A stretch of DNA of 64,000 nucleotides, from contig NZ_JACHTF010000019.1 of the NCBI RefSeq assembly GCF_014145325.1, positions 1-64,000 on the forward strand, read 5' to 3'. This document shows, in pieces, positions 49,743 through 58,791 of the stretch. The position numbers and the translations under genes are program-made. Every line of letters begins with the position of its first letter. Position 1 is the first letter of the stretch. The notes beneath the pieces are model-generated. The model saw only the letters and a list, made by a program, of their open reading frames with translations, made no database searches and was not told where the DNA came from. The DNA is from Marilutibacter spongiae. GTDB taxonomy: Bacteria; Pseudomonadota; Gammaproteobacteria; Xanthomonadales; Xanthomonadaceae.

Positions 49743-50237
49743 ATGGCCGGGGCCGCCCCGGTCGCCGGATCGCTGCGCATCAGCACCGATCCGGCCGAAC
49801 TCGACGTCGACCTGATCCACCACTTCCTCGCCACCCAGAGCACCTGGGCGCGCGGCATTCCGCGCGCGCGGGTGGAAACCTCGATCCGCCACTCCCTGTG
49901 CTTCGGCGGTTTCCTCGGCGAGGGCCAGGTCGCGTTCGCCCGCGTGATCACCGATCGCGCGACGTTCGCCAACCTGGTCGACGTCTTCGTGCTGCCTGCC
50001 TTCCGCGGGCGCGCCTACGCGACCGCGCTGATGCAGGCCATCGACGCCCACCCCGACCTTCAGGGCCTGCGCCGGTTCACCCTGGCGACGTTCGACGCCC
50101 ACGCGCTGTATCGCCGCCACGGTTTCACCGCCCCGGCGGCACCGTCGACGCTGATGGAGCGCTACGTGCCCGACATCTACGCGCGCGGCGCCCGCGCCGA
50201 GGACGGCGAGGCAGGCACCGGCCTCACCCCGGCCTGA
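49743..50237 (+). CDS. GNAT-family N-acetyltransferase, 164 aa
   Basis: Acetyl-CoA-binding fold: HHFLATQSTWARGIPRARVE start region, VDVFVLPAFRGRAYATALMQAI with the pyrophosphate loop as RGRAYA, and HALYRRHGFTAP followed by MERY. Similar small GNAT proteins act on amines or amino acids, but the substrate is unknown. The last about 20 residues are a Gly/Ala-rich tail. ATG 49743 follows the peroxiredoxin stop at once. It is convergent with pbpC. Confidence 0.88.
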   Translation: MAGAAPVAGSLRISTDPAELDVDLIHHFLATQSTWARGIPRARVETSIRHSLCFGGFLGEGQVAFARVITDRATFANLVDVFVLPAFRGRAYATALMQAIDAHPDLQGLRRFTLATFDAHALYRRHGFTAPAAPSTLMERYVPDIYARGARAEDGEAGTGLTPA

Positions 50238-50250
50238 GCGCTTCGCGCGC

Positions 50251-52617
50251 TCAGCGACCGGGTCGCGGCAGCACCCGGAACTCGACCCGGGCCCAGGCCC
50301 CGGTCTCCGCCAGCGCGGTGAGCGTATGCGTGCCGGGTTCGCCGAAGTCGTGCTCGAAACGCCCGCCGCCCACCGACTCGCCGACCAGGCGACCGTCCAG
50401 CAACCAGCGGATGCGCGCATCGCTGCCCACGGCCCGCAGCGACAGTCGCAGGCCGCGCGCGGCACCCGGCGCGGGCGCCAGGATCGCGCGGTCGTCCAGG
50501 CCTTCGATGCCCAGGTTCTCGTGGCCATCGCGTCCGTCGTCCGTGCAGTCGGCGGCCAGCGGCGGCAAGGCGGCCGCACGACGTTCGGCGCGTGTCAGCC
50601 AGGGCGACGCCAATGCCGGCCATCGCGCACGCTCGGCGGCGACCCGTCGATGCGGGCGCGCACAGTCGGCGGACAGGCGCTTGCCGGTCGTGCCATCGAC
50701 CTGGAAACGCTCGATGCCCGCGTTCCACAGGCGGGCGCCGCGCTCGGCGGCGGTGGGCGGCACCACGCCGGCCAGGGTCCACGCGTCGCGCTTGCGGCGG
50801 CATAGCGAGGGCGCCCGCGGGTCGAAGGCCAGGCCCAGGGGCCAACAGGCCTGGATGGCCTCCACCCCGGGGGGCGGTGGCGAGGCGGCGGCATCGCCGC
50901 GGTGGCGCGGCAAGGCGTTGACCACCTCGAACAACAGGGGCAAGGCAGTGACCGCGCCGTACTGACCCGGCAGCGGCGTGCCGTCGGGCCGCCCCACCCA
51001 CACGCCCACCGTATGCCGGCGGGTGCCGCCGAGCGCCCACGCATCGCGGAAGCCGTAGCTGGTCCCGGTCTTCCAGGCCACGCGGGCGCGCCCGCTGGCG
51101 TCGAAGCTGTCGACGATGCCCGGACGGGGATTGTCCTCGAGGATCCCACGGACGATCCACGCCGCGCCGGGCGACAACAGGCGCCGGTCCGCGCGGGGAT
51201 CGTCCGGCCGATAGCGCACCCGCCCGGCCAGCCCCCCGCGGTTGAGTGCCGCGTGCGCGCCGACGAGGTCCTCCAGGCGCGCGCCGGTACCGCCCAGGAT
51301 CATCGACAGGTTCGGCGCGGCCCCGCGCGGCCAGTGCAGGTCGATCCCGGCATGCGCCAGGCGGGCGGCGAAGCGTACCGGCCCGACACGGTCGAGCAGG
51401 TCCACGGCGGGCACGTTGAGCGAGAGTTGCAGGGCCTCGGCGGCGCTCACGGGGCCGCGGTAGGCCGCGTCGAAGTTGCCCGGTCGGTAGTCGCCGAACG
51501 ACTGTGGTGCGTCGACCATCAGGCTGCCGGAGTGGATCAGGCCATCGTCGATCGCCAATCCGTACAGGAAGGGCTTGAGGGTCGAGCCCGGCGAGCGCCA
51601 GGCGCGCACCATGTCGACGTGGCCCAGCCTCTCGGCATCGGCGAACTCGACCGAACCCACGTACGCGCGCGCTTCCATTGTCGCGTTGTCCACCACCAGC
51701 AGGGCCGCCGAGGTCCGCGGCGGCAGGTCGGAGAAGTAGCTCGCGACGCGCGCCTCCAGGGTGCGCTGGAGGTCGATGTCGAGGGTCGAGACGATGCGGC
51801 GCTCGCGCGGATGCGCCTGGCGCAGGCGGCGTGCCAGCAGGGCGGCGTGGCGCGGCGCATGCAGGCTGCGGGCGACGACCGGTTCGATGCGCGCGTCGGC
51901 CACCTCGCGCGCCGTCCATGTGCCCGTGGCCGCCATGCGGTCGAGCACCTTGTCGCGCGCGGCGCGCGCCGCCTCGGGCTCGCGGTCGGGGCGCCAGCGG
52001 CTGGGCGCCTGCGGCAAGACCACCAGCAGCGCCGCCTCGGCATCGGAGAGCTTCGCCGCGGACTTGCCCAGGTAGGCCCAGCTTGCCGCCTCCACGCCCT
52101 CGATGGTGCCGCCGAAGGGCGCGCGGTCCAGGTACAGGCCCAGGATCTCGCGCTTGGACAGGTGGACCTCCAACTGCAGCGCGCGCAGCACCTGCCGCGC
52201 CTTGGCCCAGGCGGTGCGGCTGCCGCCGGCCGGCGGGTCCAGGATCCTCGCCACCTGCATGGTCAGGGTGGACCCACCCGAGACCACGCGGCCATGCCGC
52301 AGCCATTGCCCGCCGGCCCGCAGCAGGGCGAGCGGATTCACCCCGGGGTGGCGCCAGAACCAGCGGTCCTCGTACGCGAGCAGGGCCTCGAGGTAGCGCG
52401 GCGATACCTCGCCAGGCTCCACCGGATAGCGCCAGATGCCGCCGCGGTCGGCGAAGGCGCGCAGCGGGGTGCCGTCCGCGGCGAGCACCACCGCCCCGGC
52501 GTCGCCCGCGTCGGGCAAGGGCAGCGGGAAGGCAAGGTCGAGCAGCATGGCGATCGTCGCCAGCAACAGGCCGGCGAGCGTGGTCTTGAGCAGGCGGCGG
52601 CGGGCGGTGCGGGTCAT
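50251..52617 (-). CDS. pbpC: Penicillin-binding protein 1C
   Basis: Bifunctional peptidoglycan glycosyltransferase/transpeptidase-like protein with one N-terminal membrane helix (LLATIAMLLDLAFPLPLP). GT51 motifs: EDRWFWRHPGVNPLALLR with the catalytic Glu, GGSTLTMQVARI and RAPFGGTIEGVEAASWAYLG. The transpeptidase domain has STLK in PGSTLKPFLYGLAID, SLN in QLSLNVPAV and KTG in AWKTGTSYGFRDAW. The C-terminal BiPBP-C domain covers about 690-788. Length 788 is near that of E. coli PbpC (770). It follows the macroglobulin gene on the minus strand by about 74 bp, the known yfhM-pbpC pairing. Confidence 0.95.
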   Translation of the reverse strand: MTRTARRRLLKTTLAGLLLATIAMLLDLAFPLPLPDAGDAGAVVLAADGTPLRAFADRGGIWRYPVEPGEVSPRYLEALLAYEDRWFWRHPGVNPLALLRAGGQWLRHGRVVSGGSTLTMQVARILDPPAGGSRTAWAKARQVLRALQLEVHLSKREILGLYLDRAPFGGTIEGVEAASWAYLGKSAAKLSDAEAALLVVLPQAPSRWRPDREPEAARAARDKVLDRMAATGTWTAREVADARIEPVVARSLHAPRHAALLARRLRQAHPRERRIVSTLDIDLQRTLEARVASYFSDLPPRTSAALLVVDNATMEARAYVGSVEFADAERLGHVDMVRAWRSPGSTLKPFLYGLAIDDGLIHSGSLMVDAPQSFGDYRPGNFDAAYRGPVSAAEALQLSLNVPAVDLLDRVGPVRFAARLAHAGIDLHWPRGAAPNLSMILGGTGARLEDLVGAHAALNRGGLAGRVRYRPDDPRADRRLLSPGAAWIVRGILEDNPRPGIVDSFDASGRARVAWKTGTSYGFRDAWALGGTRRHTVGVWVGRPDGTPLPGQYGAVTALPLLFEVVNALPRHRGDAAASPPPPGVEAIQACWPLGLAFDPRAPSLCRRKRDAWTLAGVVPPTAAERGARLWNAGIERFQVDGTTGKRLSADCARPHRRVAAERARWPALASPWLTRAERRAAALPPLAADCTDDGRDGHENLGIEGLDDRAILAPAPGAARGLRLSLRAVGSDARIRWLLDGRLVGESVGGGRFEHDFGEPGTHTLTALAETGAWARVEFRVLPRPGR

Positions 52618-52691
52618 GCCGGGGCGATCCAGGACCTCATGGTCGCCCTGCCCCGCCCGCCTCGTGCGGCGGGGGGACGGGCGAGCCTGCG

Positions 52692-55600
52692 TCAGTGCGT
52701 GCCGGGTGGCACCACGTCGACCGTGGCCGGCGAAGCCTTGCCGATGCCGCGCAACTCGGGGCGGTACATGTCCTCGACCATCGGCGGCGGGACCGTGTAA
52801 TGCCCCGGCGTCACCGCGCGGACCAGGTAGAACAGCCGCGCGGTATTGCCGCGGTCGAGCTTCACCGCGGCGACGTAGCGATCATCGCGGAACTCTTCGT
52901 GCCGGACCTGCGCGGCGTCCTCGCGCTCGCCGAGGTTGATGCCGTCGATGACCACGTCGGCCCACTGCGCGGCGTCGCCGAGGTTGAAGTTCTCGATCTC
53001 CAGGCCCGCGGGCAACAAGTCGGTCAACAGCGCGTCGGGCATGCTGCGGTCGCTGGTGATGCTGACCGCGGCCACCAGCACCTCGCCTTCCTCGAGGTCG
53101 CCCCCGGTCCAGGGCTTGCCGTCGGTGCGGTACCAGCGCCGGACGACCTTCAGGACCGAGTCGTCGGCGGCCGGTGCCGTGCGCGGCACGCCGACGACCT
53201 CGAAGTTCGCGAACAGCGGCGTCGAGCCCTCCGGCTCGAACGCGATGCCCGCGGCCAGGGCGTCGTGGTCGAAGTCGCGACCGATGAAGCGCGCCAGCGC
53301 CGCCTTCGTACGCGCATCTCCCACCGTCCACTCGCCCGACAGCTCGCGCGACTGGTCGGCCAGCAAGGCCTTGCCCAGGCGCGCCAGCGCGACCTGTTCC
53401 TGGGTGCTCAGCCACAGCCAGCCGCGATTGCGACGGGCATCGAGCTCGCGCGCCAGGTCGACCGAGCGCGCGTCGAACTCGGGCCGGGCGAGGTCGTGCT
53501 CGTGCAGCAACGCGATCATCAGGGCGTCGTCGCGCACCAGGCTGCCGTAGTCGCCCAGGTAGCGCGGCCGCTTCGCGCGGTCGCGGGCGAAACCGGCGGC
53601 GATCGCGCGGCCGCCGCGCGCCTTGTCGCCCTGCAGCGAGAGCGCCAGGCCCAGGTGCACGAGCGGCAGCCCGGTCAGGCTGCGGTCGCGGCGGTCGTCG
53701 AACATCGCCCGCAGCGTCCCCAGCGGCGCCCGGTTGACCCGGGCGAGCACGTAGCCGGCGTACGACTGGTAGGCGAAGCGCATGTGCTCGCGCTCGTCGT
53801 AGCCGTGGAAGCCCTGGTTGCCCGACAGCAGGTCCTCGCTGAGCACCTTCAAGGCCTTCTGCAGCATCGCGTCGGGGACATCGAAGCCGGCCTCGCGCGC
53901 GTCGAGCAGGAACTCGACGATGTAGGGGGTGACGATCGGGTTGACGTAGTCGCCGTTGCCCCACATCGAGAAGTGGCCCGAGCTGACCTGCATGGACGAC
54001 AGGCGCGCGAACGCCCCTTCCATGCGCGTCCTGCGCATGGCATCGCCCAGGCCGGCGACGCCGAGCATCCGCGCCGTCGCCTCGTCCAGCTCCAGCGCGG
54101 CATAGCCCTTGCTGGTGGTCTGCTCGGCGCAACCGTAGGGATAGCGCAAGGCATCCTTGAGCGCCGATGCGAACGGGATAGGCGGCATGGCGCTGACGGA
54201 CAGGCGCGCGGTGACCGAATCGGGCATCAGCCCGCTGGCCAGGCCGGCGTCCATCCGCAGCGTGGCCAGCTCGTCCAGGACCTGGGTCCGCGCCCGTAGC
54301 ACCGACGGCCAGCCTGCGCGCACGGGCAGGTCGTACTTGCGGTCGACCTTGAAGCCGTTGCCCTCCACCCGCACCCGCACCTGCGCCGTGGTGTAGCCCT
54401 CACGCGCCTGCAGGGGGAAATCGAGGGTGGTCTTGCCGTCGACGGCGAGCGACGCGGTGCGGCTGGGTTCGCCGACCGACAGCGGGCCGACGCCATCGAC
54501 GCGGACCTTGAACGCGCCGGGCTTGCCGGTGAAGTTCTGCAGGTCGAGCGTGAGCTTGCTGCGGTCGCCCGGCGCGAGCACGCGCGGCAGGCTGGCCTCG
54601 GCCAGGACCGGCGCGCGCACCACCACTTCGGCATCGCGGCTGCCGTAGCGGTCGCCGGCGAAAACCAGCGCCGACACCCGCAGGGTGCCGTTGAAATCCG
54701 GGACCGGCAGCTTGATCCGGGCGATGCCGCGGGCATCGAGCTTGACCGGCCCGGCGAACAGGTCGACCGTCTGCACCCGCGCGGTGGGCCGCCGGGCCTG
54801 CGCCAGCGGCTGCAACGCCATGTCGCCACCGAATCGGATGCGCGCCATCGCGCCGTCGAAGCTCTCGATCACGCGCCCGTACACGTCGTAGGCATCGACG
54901 CCGAGGCGACGCTGGGCGAAGAAGTGGCGGGCCGCGTCGGGCACCGGGAAGCGGGTGATGTTGAGGATGCCGACGTCGACCGCGGACACGGTCGCGTAGG
55001 ACTCCTTGCCGGCCAGCTGCGGCGCGCTGACGGTCACTGCGAGGTCCTGCTCGGGCCGCATCATGTCGGGCACGGCAAGGCCGACGGCCACCGTGCGGTC
55101 GCGGCGATCCATGGGCACGTGGGCCACGCCGACCGCGCGCGCGGGGGTGATCTTGCTCGGTGCGCTGCCGCCGCGGAACACCAGCGCGGTGACGTAGACG
55201 TCGTGCCGCTCCCAGTCTTCGGTCACCGGGATCGACACGGTGGTGCCGGCCTTGGCTTCCACGCCCTGCACGAACAGCATGCGGTCGCTCTCCACCATCA
55301 CCAGGCCCTTGCCCTCGTGCGGCGGCGTCAATGTCACCTCCAGCGTGTCGCCGGCGCGGTAGGCGGTCTTGTCCAGCGCGAGCTTGACCTTGTCGGGGCG
55401 CGCGTCCAGGCCGCGGTTGTCGTCGTTCCAGCTCCAACCGGCGGTGAACGGATACCGGGTGGCCAGGCCGGTGGCGGGATCGACCACGTCCAGCCGGTAG
55501 TCGCCCCACTCGACGGGGAAGTCCAGCTTCAGCGGCGCATCGCCGACGTCGACCGTACGGGTCTCGATGTCTTCGTAACGACGCGTGAAGTCGTGGTCCC

Positions 55601-57641
55601 AGCCGCCGTCCTCGTCGTAGTTCCAGTGGTAGTCGCGATGTTCGCGCACCAGGGTCACGCGCAGGGCCTTGCCCGGTCGCGGCGCGCCCCCGGCATCCAC
55701 GCGCCTGAGCTCGAAGCCGGCCGGGGCATTGGCATCGGTCCCGTCCTTGTCGTCGAACAGCGGCCGGATGCCGACCAGTGCGTCGGCGGGCCACAGCACG
55801 CGCTTGAGCGTGCGGTTGACGCTGCGGCCGCCGGTCTCGAACAGGCTGCCGGACACGATCGCGGCCACCGGGGTGTCGCCCTTGACCTCGTCGGGCAGCG
55901 CGATCGAGGCCTCCAGCCGGCCCTTCCCGTCGAGCGTGGCGTCGATGACGTCGCGCGCCTCGCGCGGCAACGCCCGCGTGGGATCGCCGAAGAAGTAGCC
56001 CGGCAGCGATTCGACGGGATGCTGCTCCACGGCCACCGCCAGCTTCGCGGTGAAGCGGTTGCCGTCGGCGGGCGCGCCATACAGGTAGGCACCCGCGACC
56101 TCGAGCTCCAGCGGCTTGCCCGGCGCCAGCGTCGGCTGCGCGCTGTCGAGTTCGAGCTTCATCCGTTCGGGCAGGAACTCCTCGATGCGCAGGGTCATGC
56201 CCTGCACGGCCTCCTTGCTGTCGGGATCGCTGCGGAACTCGATCTTCCAGCGCCCGGTCGCGGCGTCGGCGGGGATGGCCTGTTCGTGGCGCACATAGCC
56301 CTGCGCATCGGGCGTGACGCGCGATTCGATCAGCGCCTTGCCGTCGGGCTGCACGTAACGCACGTACAGCGGCTGGCGCGCCTTGTCGCCCAGCGGGCGG
56401 CCGTCCTGGTCGCGCAGCAGCGCCGACACGCGAACGGTCTCGCCGGGACGGTACAGGTCGCGGCCGGACCATGCGAACACGTCGAACCAGGCCTGCTCGC
56501 GGCCGGCCACGGCGAACTCCGACAGATCCAGCGCCGGCTGGTTGAAGGGCAGCATGGACACGTCGCTGCCGCGCTGCGCGACGATCACGTGGCCGGCGTC
56601 GAGGCGGTAATCGAGCATCGCGTTGCCATGGCGATCGGTCTCGCCGGTCAACACCGGCTCGCCCCTGGCGTCGAGGATCCGCAGTTCCGCGGTGCTGATC
56701 GGCGCGCCGCTGGCCAGCGAGGCCGCGTGCACGAACAGCTTGTCGCCGTAGGCACGCACGTGCAGGCCGAGGTCGCTGACGGTGAAGAACGCGGTCTCCA
56801 TCTGCTCGCTGAAGCGCCCCACCCGCTTCATGACCGCGAAGTACAGGCCCGGTTCCTGCAGCTCACGGATGTCCTGCAGGGGCAGGTAGGTCAGCACGCG
56901 CTCGTTGGGCTTGCCGTCGAGCGCGAAGCGGTTGACGTAGACCGGGTCGGCCATCTCCGCCAGCGGCACGTTGTCGCCATAGTCGGCGTCGAGCTCCCAG
57001 CCGCTGCGACGCCCGCCGCGCTGGTACTCGCCGAAGAAACGCGGCAGCGATTTCTCGCGCACGCGCAGGAATTCCACGTCGACCTCGGGTACGTTCACCG
57101 AGACCACCGGGAGGCCACGGCTCTCGCGCGCCGGCAGCACGCTGCCCTGCGAGGCGAAGCCCACCACCGGCTCCAGCGGGCCGGTGTGCACGGTCAGGTC
57201 CAGGGCGCGATCGAGGCGGTCGCCCCGCGCCGCCACCAGGCCCGCCTTCACCGCGACCTTGTAGTCCTTGTCCGCCTGTACGTGCGGGAAGCGCAGGATG
57301 CGCGCCTTGTCGTCCAGCACCCAGCCGCCCTTCACCACCGCGCCCTTGTCGTCGGTGACGGAGACCAGCGCGTCGAAATCCTGCGAGTCCACCAGCGGCT
57401 GGGTGAACTCCAGTGCGATGCCCAGCTCGCCATCGACCTCGTCGGGATACGCCGAATCCAGCGCGAAGCCCTCGATCGCGGCCTTCTCCGCGCGCACCGG
57501 CGTCCCGGTGGTTTCGGGCAATTGGCCGTCGGTGTCGCGCCGGCAACCGGCGAGCAAGGCCACGCCCAGGACCACCGCGAGGCTCCAATGCCAGGTGCCG
57601 TGTCCGCCCGATGACCGTCGATTCCAAGCCTGTCCCCGCAT
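52692..57641 (-). CDS. yfhM: Bacterial alpha-2-macroglobulin lipoprotein (YfhM/ECAM type)
   Basis: A 1649-residue protein thought to trap foreign proteases in the periplasm, working with PbpC on the wall. A lipobox LLAGC gives Cys33 as anchor. MG-type beta-sandwich domains and a CUB-like part fill the middle. The thioester motif CAEQ (Cys1171-Gln1174) in YPYGCAEQTTSKGYAAL is intact and lies in the helical thioester domain. The C-terminus is an about 170-residue receptor-like domain. Length matches E. coli YfhM (1653). ATG 57641 gives MRGQAWNRRSSGG; codons further upstream overlap the sigma-factor leader on the other strand. Divergent from the sigma gene. Confidence 0.95.
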   Translation of the reverse strand: MRGQAWNRRSSGGHGTWHWSLAVVLGVALLAGCRRDTDGQLPETTGTPVRAEKAAIEGFALDSAYPDEVDGELGIALEFTQPLVDSQDFDALVSVTDDKGAVVKGGWVLDDKARILRFPHVQADKDYKVAVKAGLVAARGDRLDRALDLTVHTGPLEPVVGFASQGSVLPARESRGLPVVSVNVPEVDVEFLRVREKSLPRFFGEYQRGGRRSGWELDADYGDNVPLAEMADPVYVNRFALDGKPNERVLTYLPLQDIRELQEPGLYFAVMKRVGRFSEQMETAFFTVSDLGLHVRAYGDKLFVHAASLASGAPISTAELRILDARGEPVLTGETDRHGNAMLDYRLDAGHVIVAQRGSDVSMLPFNQPALDLSEFAVAGREQAWFDVFAWSGRDLYRPGETVRVSALLRDQDGRPLGDKARQPLYVRYVQPDGKALIESRVTPDAQGYVRHEQAIPADAATGRWKIEFRSDPDSKEAVQGMTLRIEEFLPERMKLELDSAQPTLAPGKPLELEVAGAYLYGAPADGNRFTAKLAVAVEQHPVESLPGYFFGDPTRALPREARDVIDATLDGKGRLEASIALPDEVKGDTPVAAIVSGSLFETGGRSVNRTLKRVLWPADALVGIRPLFDDKDGTDANAPAGFELRRVDAGGAPRPGKALRVTLVREHRDYHWNYDEDGGWDHDFTRRYEDIETRTVDVGDAPLKLDFPVEWGDYRLDVVDPATGLATRYPFTAGWSWNDDNRGLDARPDKVKLALDKTAYRAGDTLEVTLTPPHEGKGLVMVESDRMLFVQGVEAKAGTTVSIPVTEDWERHDVYVTALVFRGGSAPSKITPARAVGVAHVPMDRRDRTVAVGLAVPDMMRPEQDLAVTVSAPQLAGKESYATVSAVDVGILNITRFPVPDAARHFFAQRRLGVDAYDVYGRVIESFDGAMARIRFGGDMALQPLAQARRPTARVQTVDLFAGPVKLDARGIARIKLPVPDFNGTLRVSALVFAGDRYGSRDAEVVVRAPVLAEASLPRVLAPGDRSKLTLDLQNFTGKPGAFKVRVDGVGPLSVGEPSRTASLAVDGKTTLDFPLQAREGYTTAQVRVRVEGNGFKVDRKYDLPVRAGWPSVLRARTQVLDELATLRMDAGLASGLMPDSVTARLSVSAMPPIPFASALKDALRYPYGCAEQTTSKGYAALELDEATARMLGVAGLGDAMRRTRMEGAFARLSSMQVSSGHFSMWGNGDYVNPIVTPYIVEFLLDAREAGFDVPDAMLQKALKVLSEDLLSGNQGFHGYDEREHMRFAYQSYAGYVLARVNRAPLGTLRAMFDDRRDRSLTGLPLVHLGLALSLQGDKARGGRAIAAGFARDRAKRPRYLGDYGSLVRDDALMIALLHEHDLARPEFDARSVDLARELDARRNRGWLWLSTQEQVALARLGKALLADQSRELSGEWTVGDARTKAALARFIGRDFDHDALAAGIAFEPEGSTPLFANFEVVGVPRTAPAADDSVLKVVRRWYRTDGKPWTGGDLEEGEVLVAAVSITSDRSMPDALLTDLLPAGLEIENFNLGDAAQWADVVIDGINLGEREDAAQVRHEEFRDDRYVAAVKLDRGNTARLFYLVRAVTPGHYTVPPPMVEDMYRPELRGIGKASPATVDVVPPGTH

Positions 57642-57780
57642 GCCGCGCTCCCTTTGTCCCCGACTGATGCTGCATCCGAGTATAGGGACGCCGGCGCGCG
57701 TACAGTAGCGGCCACCGCGCGCGACAGCGCGACGACGGGCGGGTACGATGCGTCGGAGCGCGCCAGGAACGGGGAAAGGC

Positions 57781-58314
57781 ATGGACATCACGCTGTTGCT
57801 CGACCGTGCGCGTGCCGGCGACGGCGAAAGCCTGTCGCGGGCCTATGGCCTGCTGTACGACGAGATGCGCAAGATCGCGCGCGGCCTGTTGCGCGGCGGC
57901 GAGGCGACCCTGACCCCGACCGTCCTGGTCAACGAGGCCTACCTGCGATTGAACGGGGCGAAGCTGTCGCCGGAGAACCGCAAGCACTTCTTCGCCACCT
58001 CCGCCCAGGCGATGCGCTGGATCGTGATGGACCACGCCAAGCGCTCCCGCGCGGCACGCCATGGCGGCGGGCTGGTGCGGGTCGAGCTGGACGGCGACTT
58101 CCCCGCCGAGTTCGACGCCGGCCGGATGCTCGCCCTCGACGCGGCGCTCGAACGCCTGGGCCGGATCGATCCCGCGCGTCGCGAGCTGGTCGAGCTGCGC
58201 TTCTTCGCAGGGCTGGACTATGCCGAGCTCGCGCCGCTGCTGGGACGCTCCGAACGCACGCTCAAGCGCGAGTGGGCGGCGGCCCGCGCGGCACTGCAGG
58301 CGATGATGGAGTAG
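57781..58314 (+). CDS. ECF-type RNA polymerase sigma factor (TIGR02999/ECF43-like)
   Basis: A 177-residue sigma factor: region 2 with DEMRKIARGLLRGG, LTPTVLVNEAYLRLNG, and FFATSAQAMRWIVMDHAKRSRAARHGG, and region 4 with LDAALERLGRIDPARRELVE and GLDYAELAPLLGRSERTLKREW. This is the sigma group commonly placed next to Ser/Thr kinases. Thr45 and Thr47 fall in region 2.2, where related factors are activated by kinase phosphorylation. The GGGGAAAGG purine run before ATG 57781 marks the start. No anti-sigma gene is visible, which fits control by the downstream kinase. Divergent from yfhM. Confidence 0.9.
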   Translation: MDITLLLDRARAGDGESLSRAYGLLYDEMRKIARGLLRGGEATLTPTVLVNEAYLRLNGAKLSPENRKHFFATSAQAMRWIVMDHAKRSRAARHGGGLVRVELDGDFPAEFDAGRMLALDAALERLGRIDPARRELVELRFFAGLDYAELAPLLGRSERTLKREWAAARAALQAMME

Positions 58315-58401
58315 CGGTGGCCCGCGCCCCCGCCGGATGTCGAGTGTCGAAGGGAGGCCGCGCCGCGGCCCCTTCCTTCCGCATACGGAGCCGACACCGT
58401 C

Positions 58402-58788
58402 ATGAATACCCGACACCCCGCCTGCCTGCTCGTGCTGGCGATCGCCATTGCCAATCTCGCCGCCCCGCCGGTCCTTGCGCAGGGCCGTATGACCAGCCGA
58501 CCTGCGCCGCCACGTCCCCCGACCAGCCAGAATGGATGCATGCTCGAGTCCGTCAGCGGCTGGCCCGGCGACCGCTACCGGATCAAGCGGCGGGCCGAGG
58601 ACGCGGCGCGCGACCAATGGAAGGCAATGGTAAGGAGGACCCATGGCGATGACTTCGCCCGTTGGAAGCTGTCGAACCCCCATACCCGGCAGATCGAGTG
58701 CAAGGACTACCGAAACGGTTATGCCTGCTGGGCCAAGGCCACGCCCTGCGACGGGTCCGAGCCGCGCCTGTACGACCAGAGGCGATGA
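58402..58788 (+). CDS. Exported hypothetical protein, 128 aa
   Basis: A signal peptide (MNTRHPACLLVLAIAIANLA, then APPVLA-QG) is cleaved around residue 26. The mature about 100 residues contain four Cys (Cys46 in NGCMLES, Cys100 and Cys109 around KDYRNGYACW, and one in TPCDGSEP) that can form disulphides, and basic central helices (RIKRRAEDAARDQWKAMVRR). Not recognised. It lies between the sigma and kinase genes, four bases before the kinase ATG, so it is likely part of that unit. Confidence 0.8.
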   Translation: MNTRHPACLLVLAIAIANLAAPPVLAQGRMTSRPAPPRPPTSQNGCMLESVSGWPGDRYRIKRRAEDAARDQWKAMVRRTHGDDFARWKLSNPHTRQIECKDYRNGYACWAKATPCDGSEPRLYDQRR

Positions 58789-58791
58789 GCC

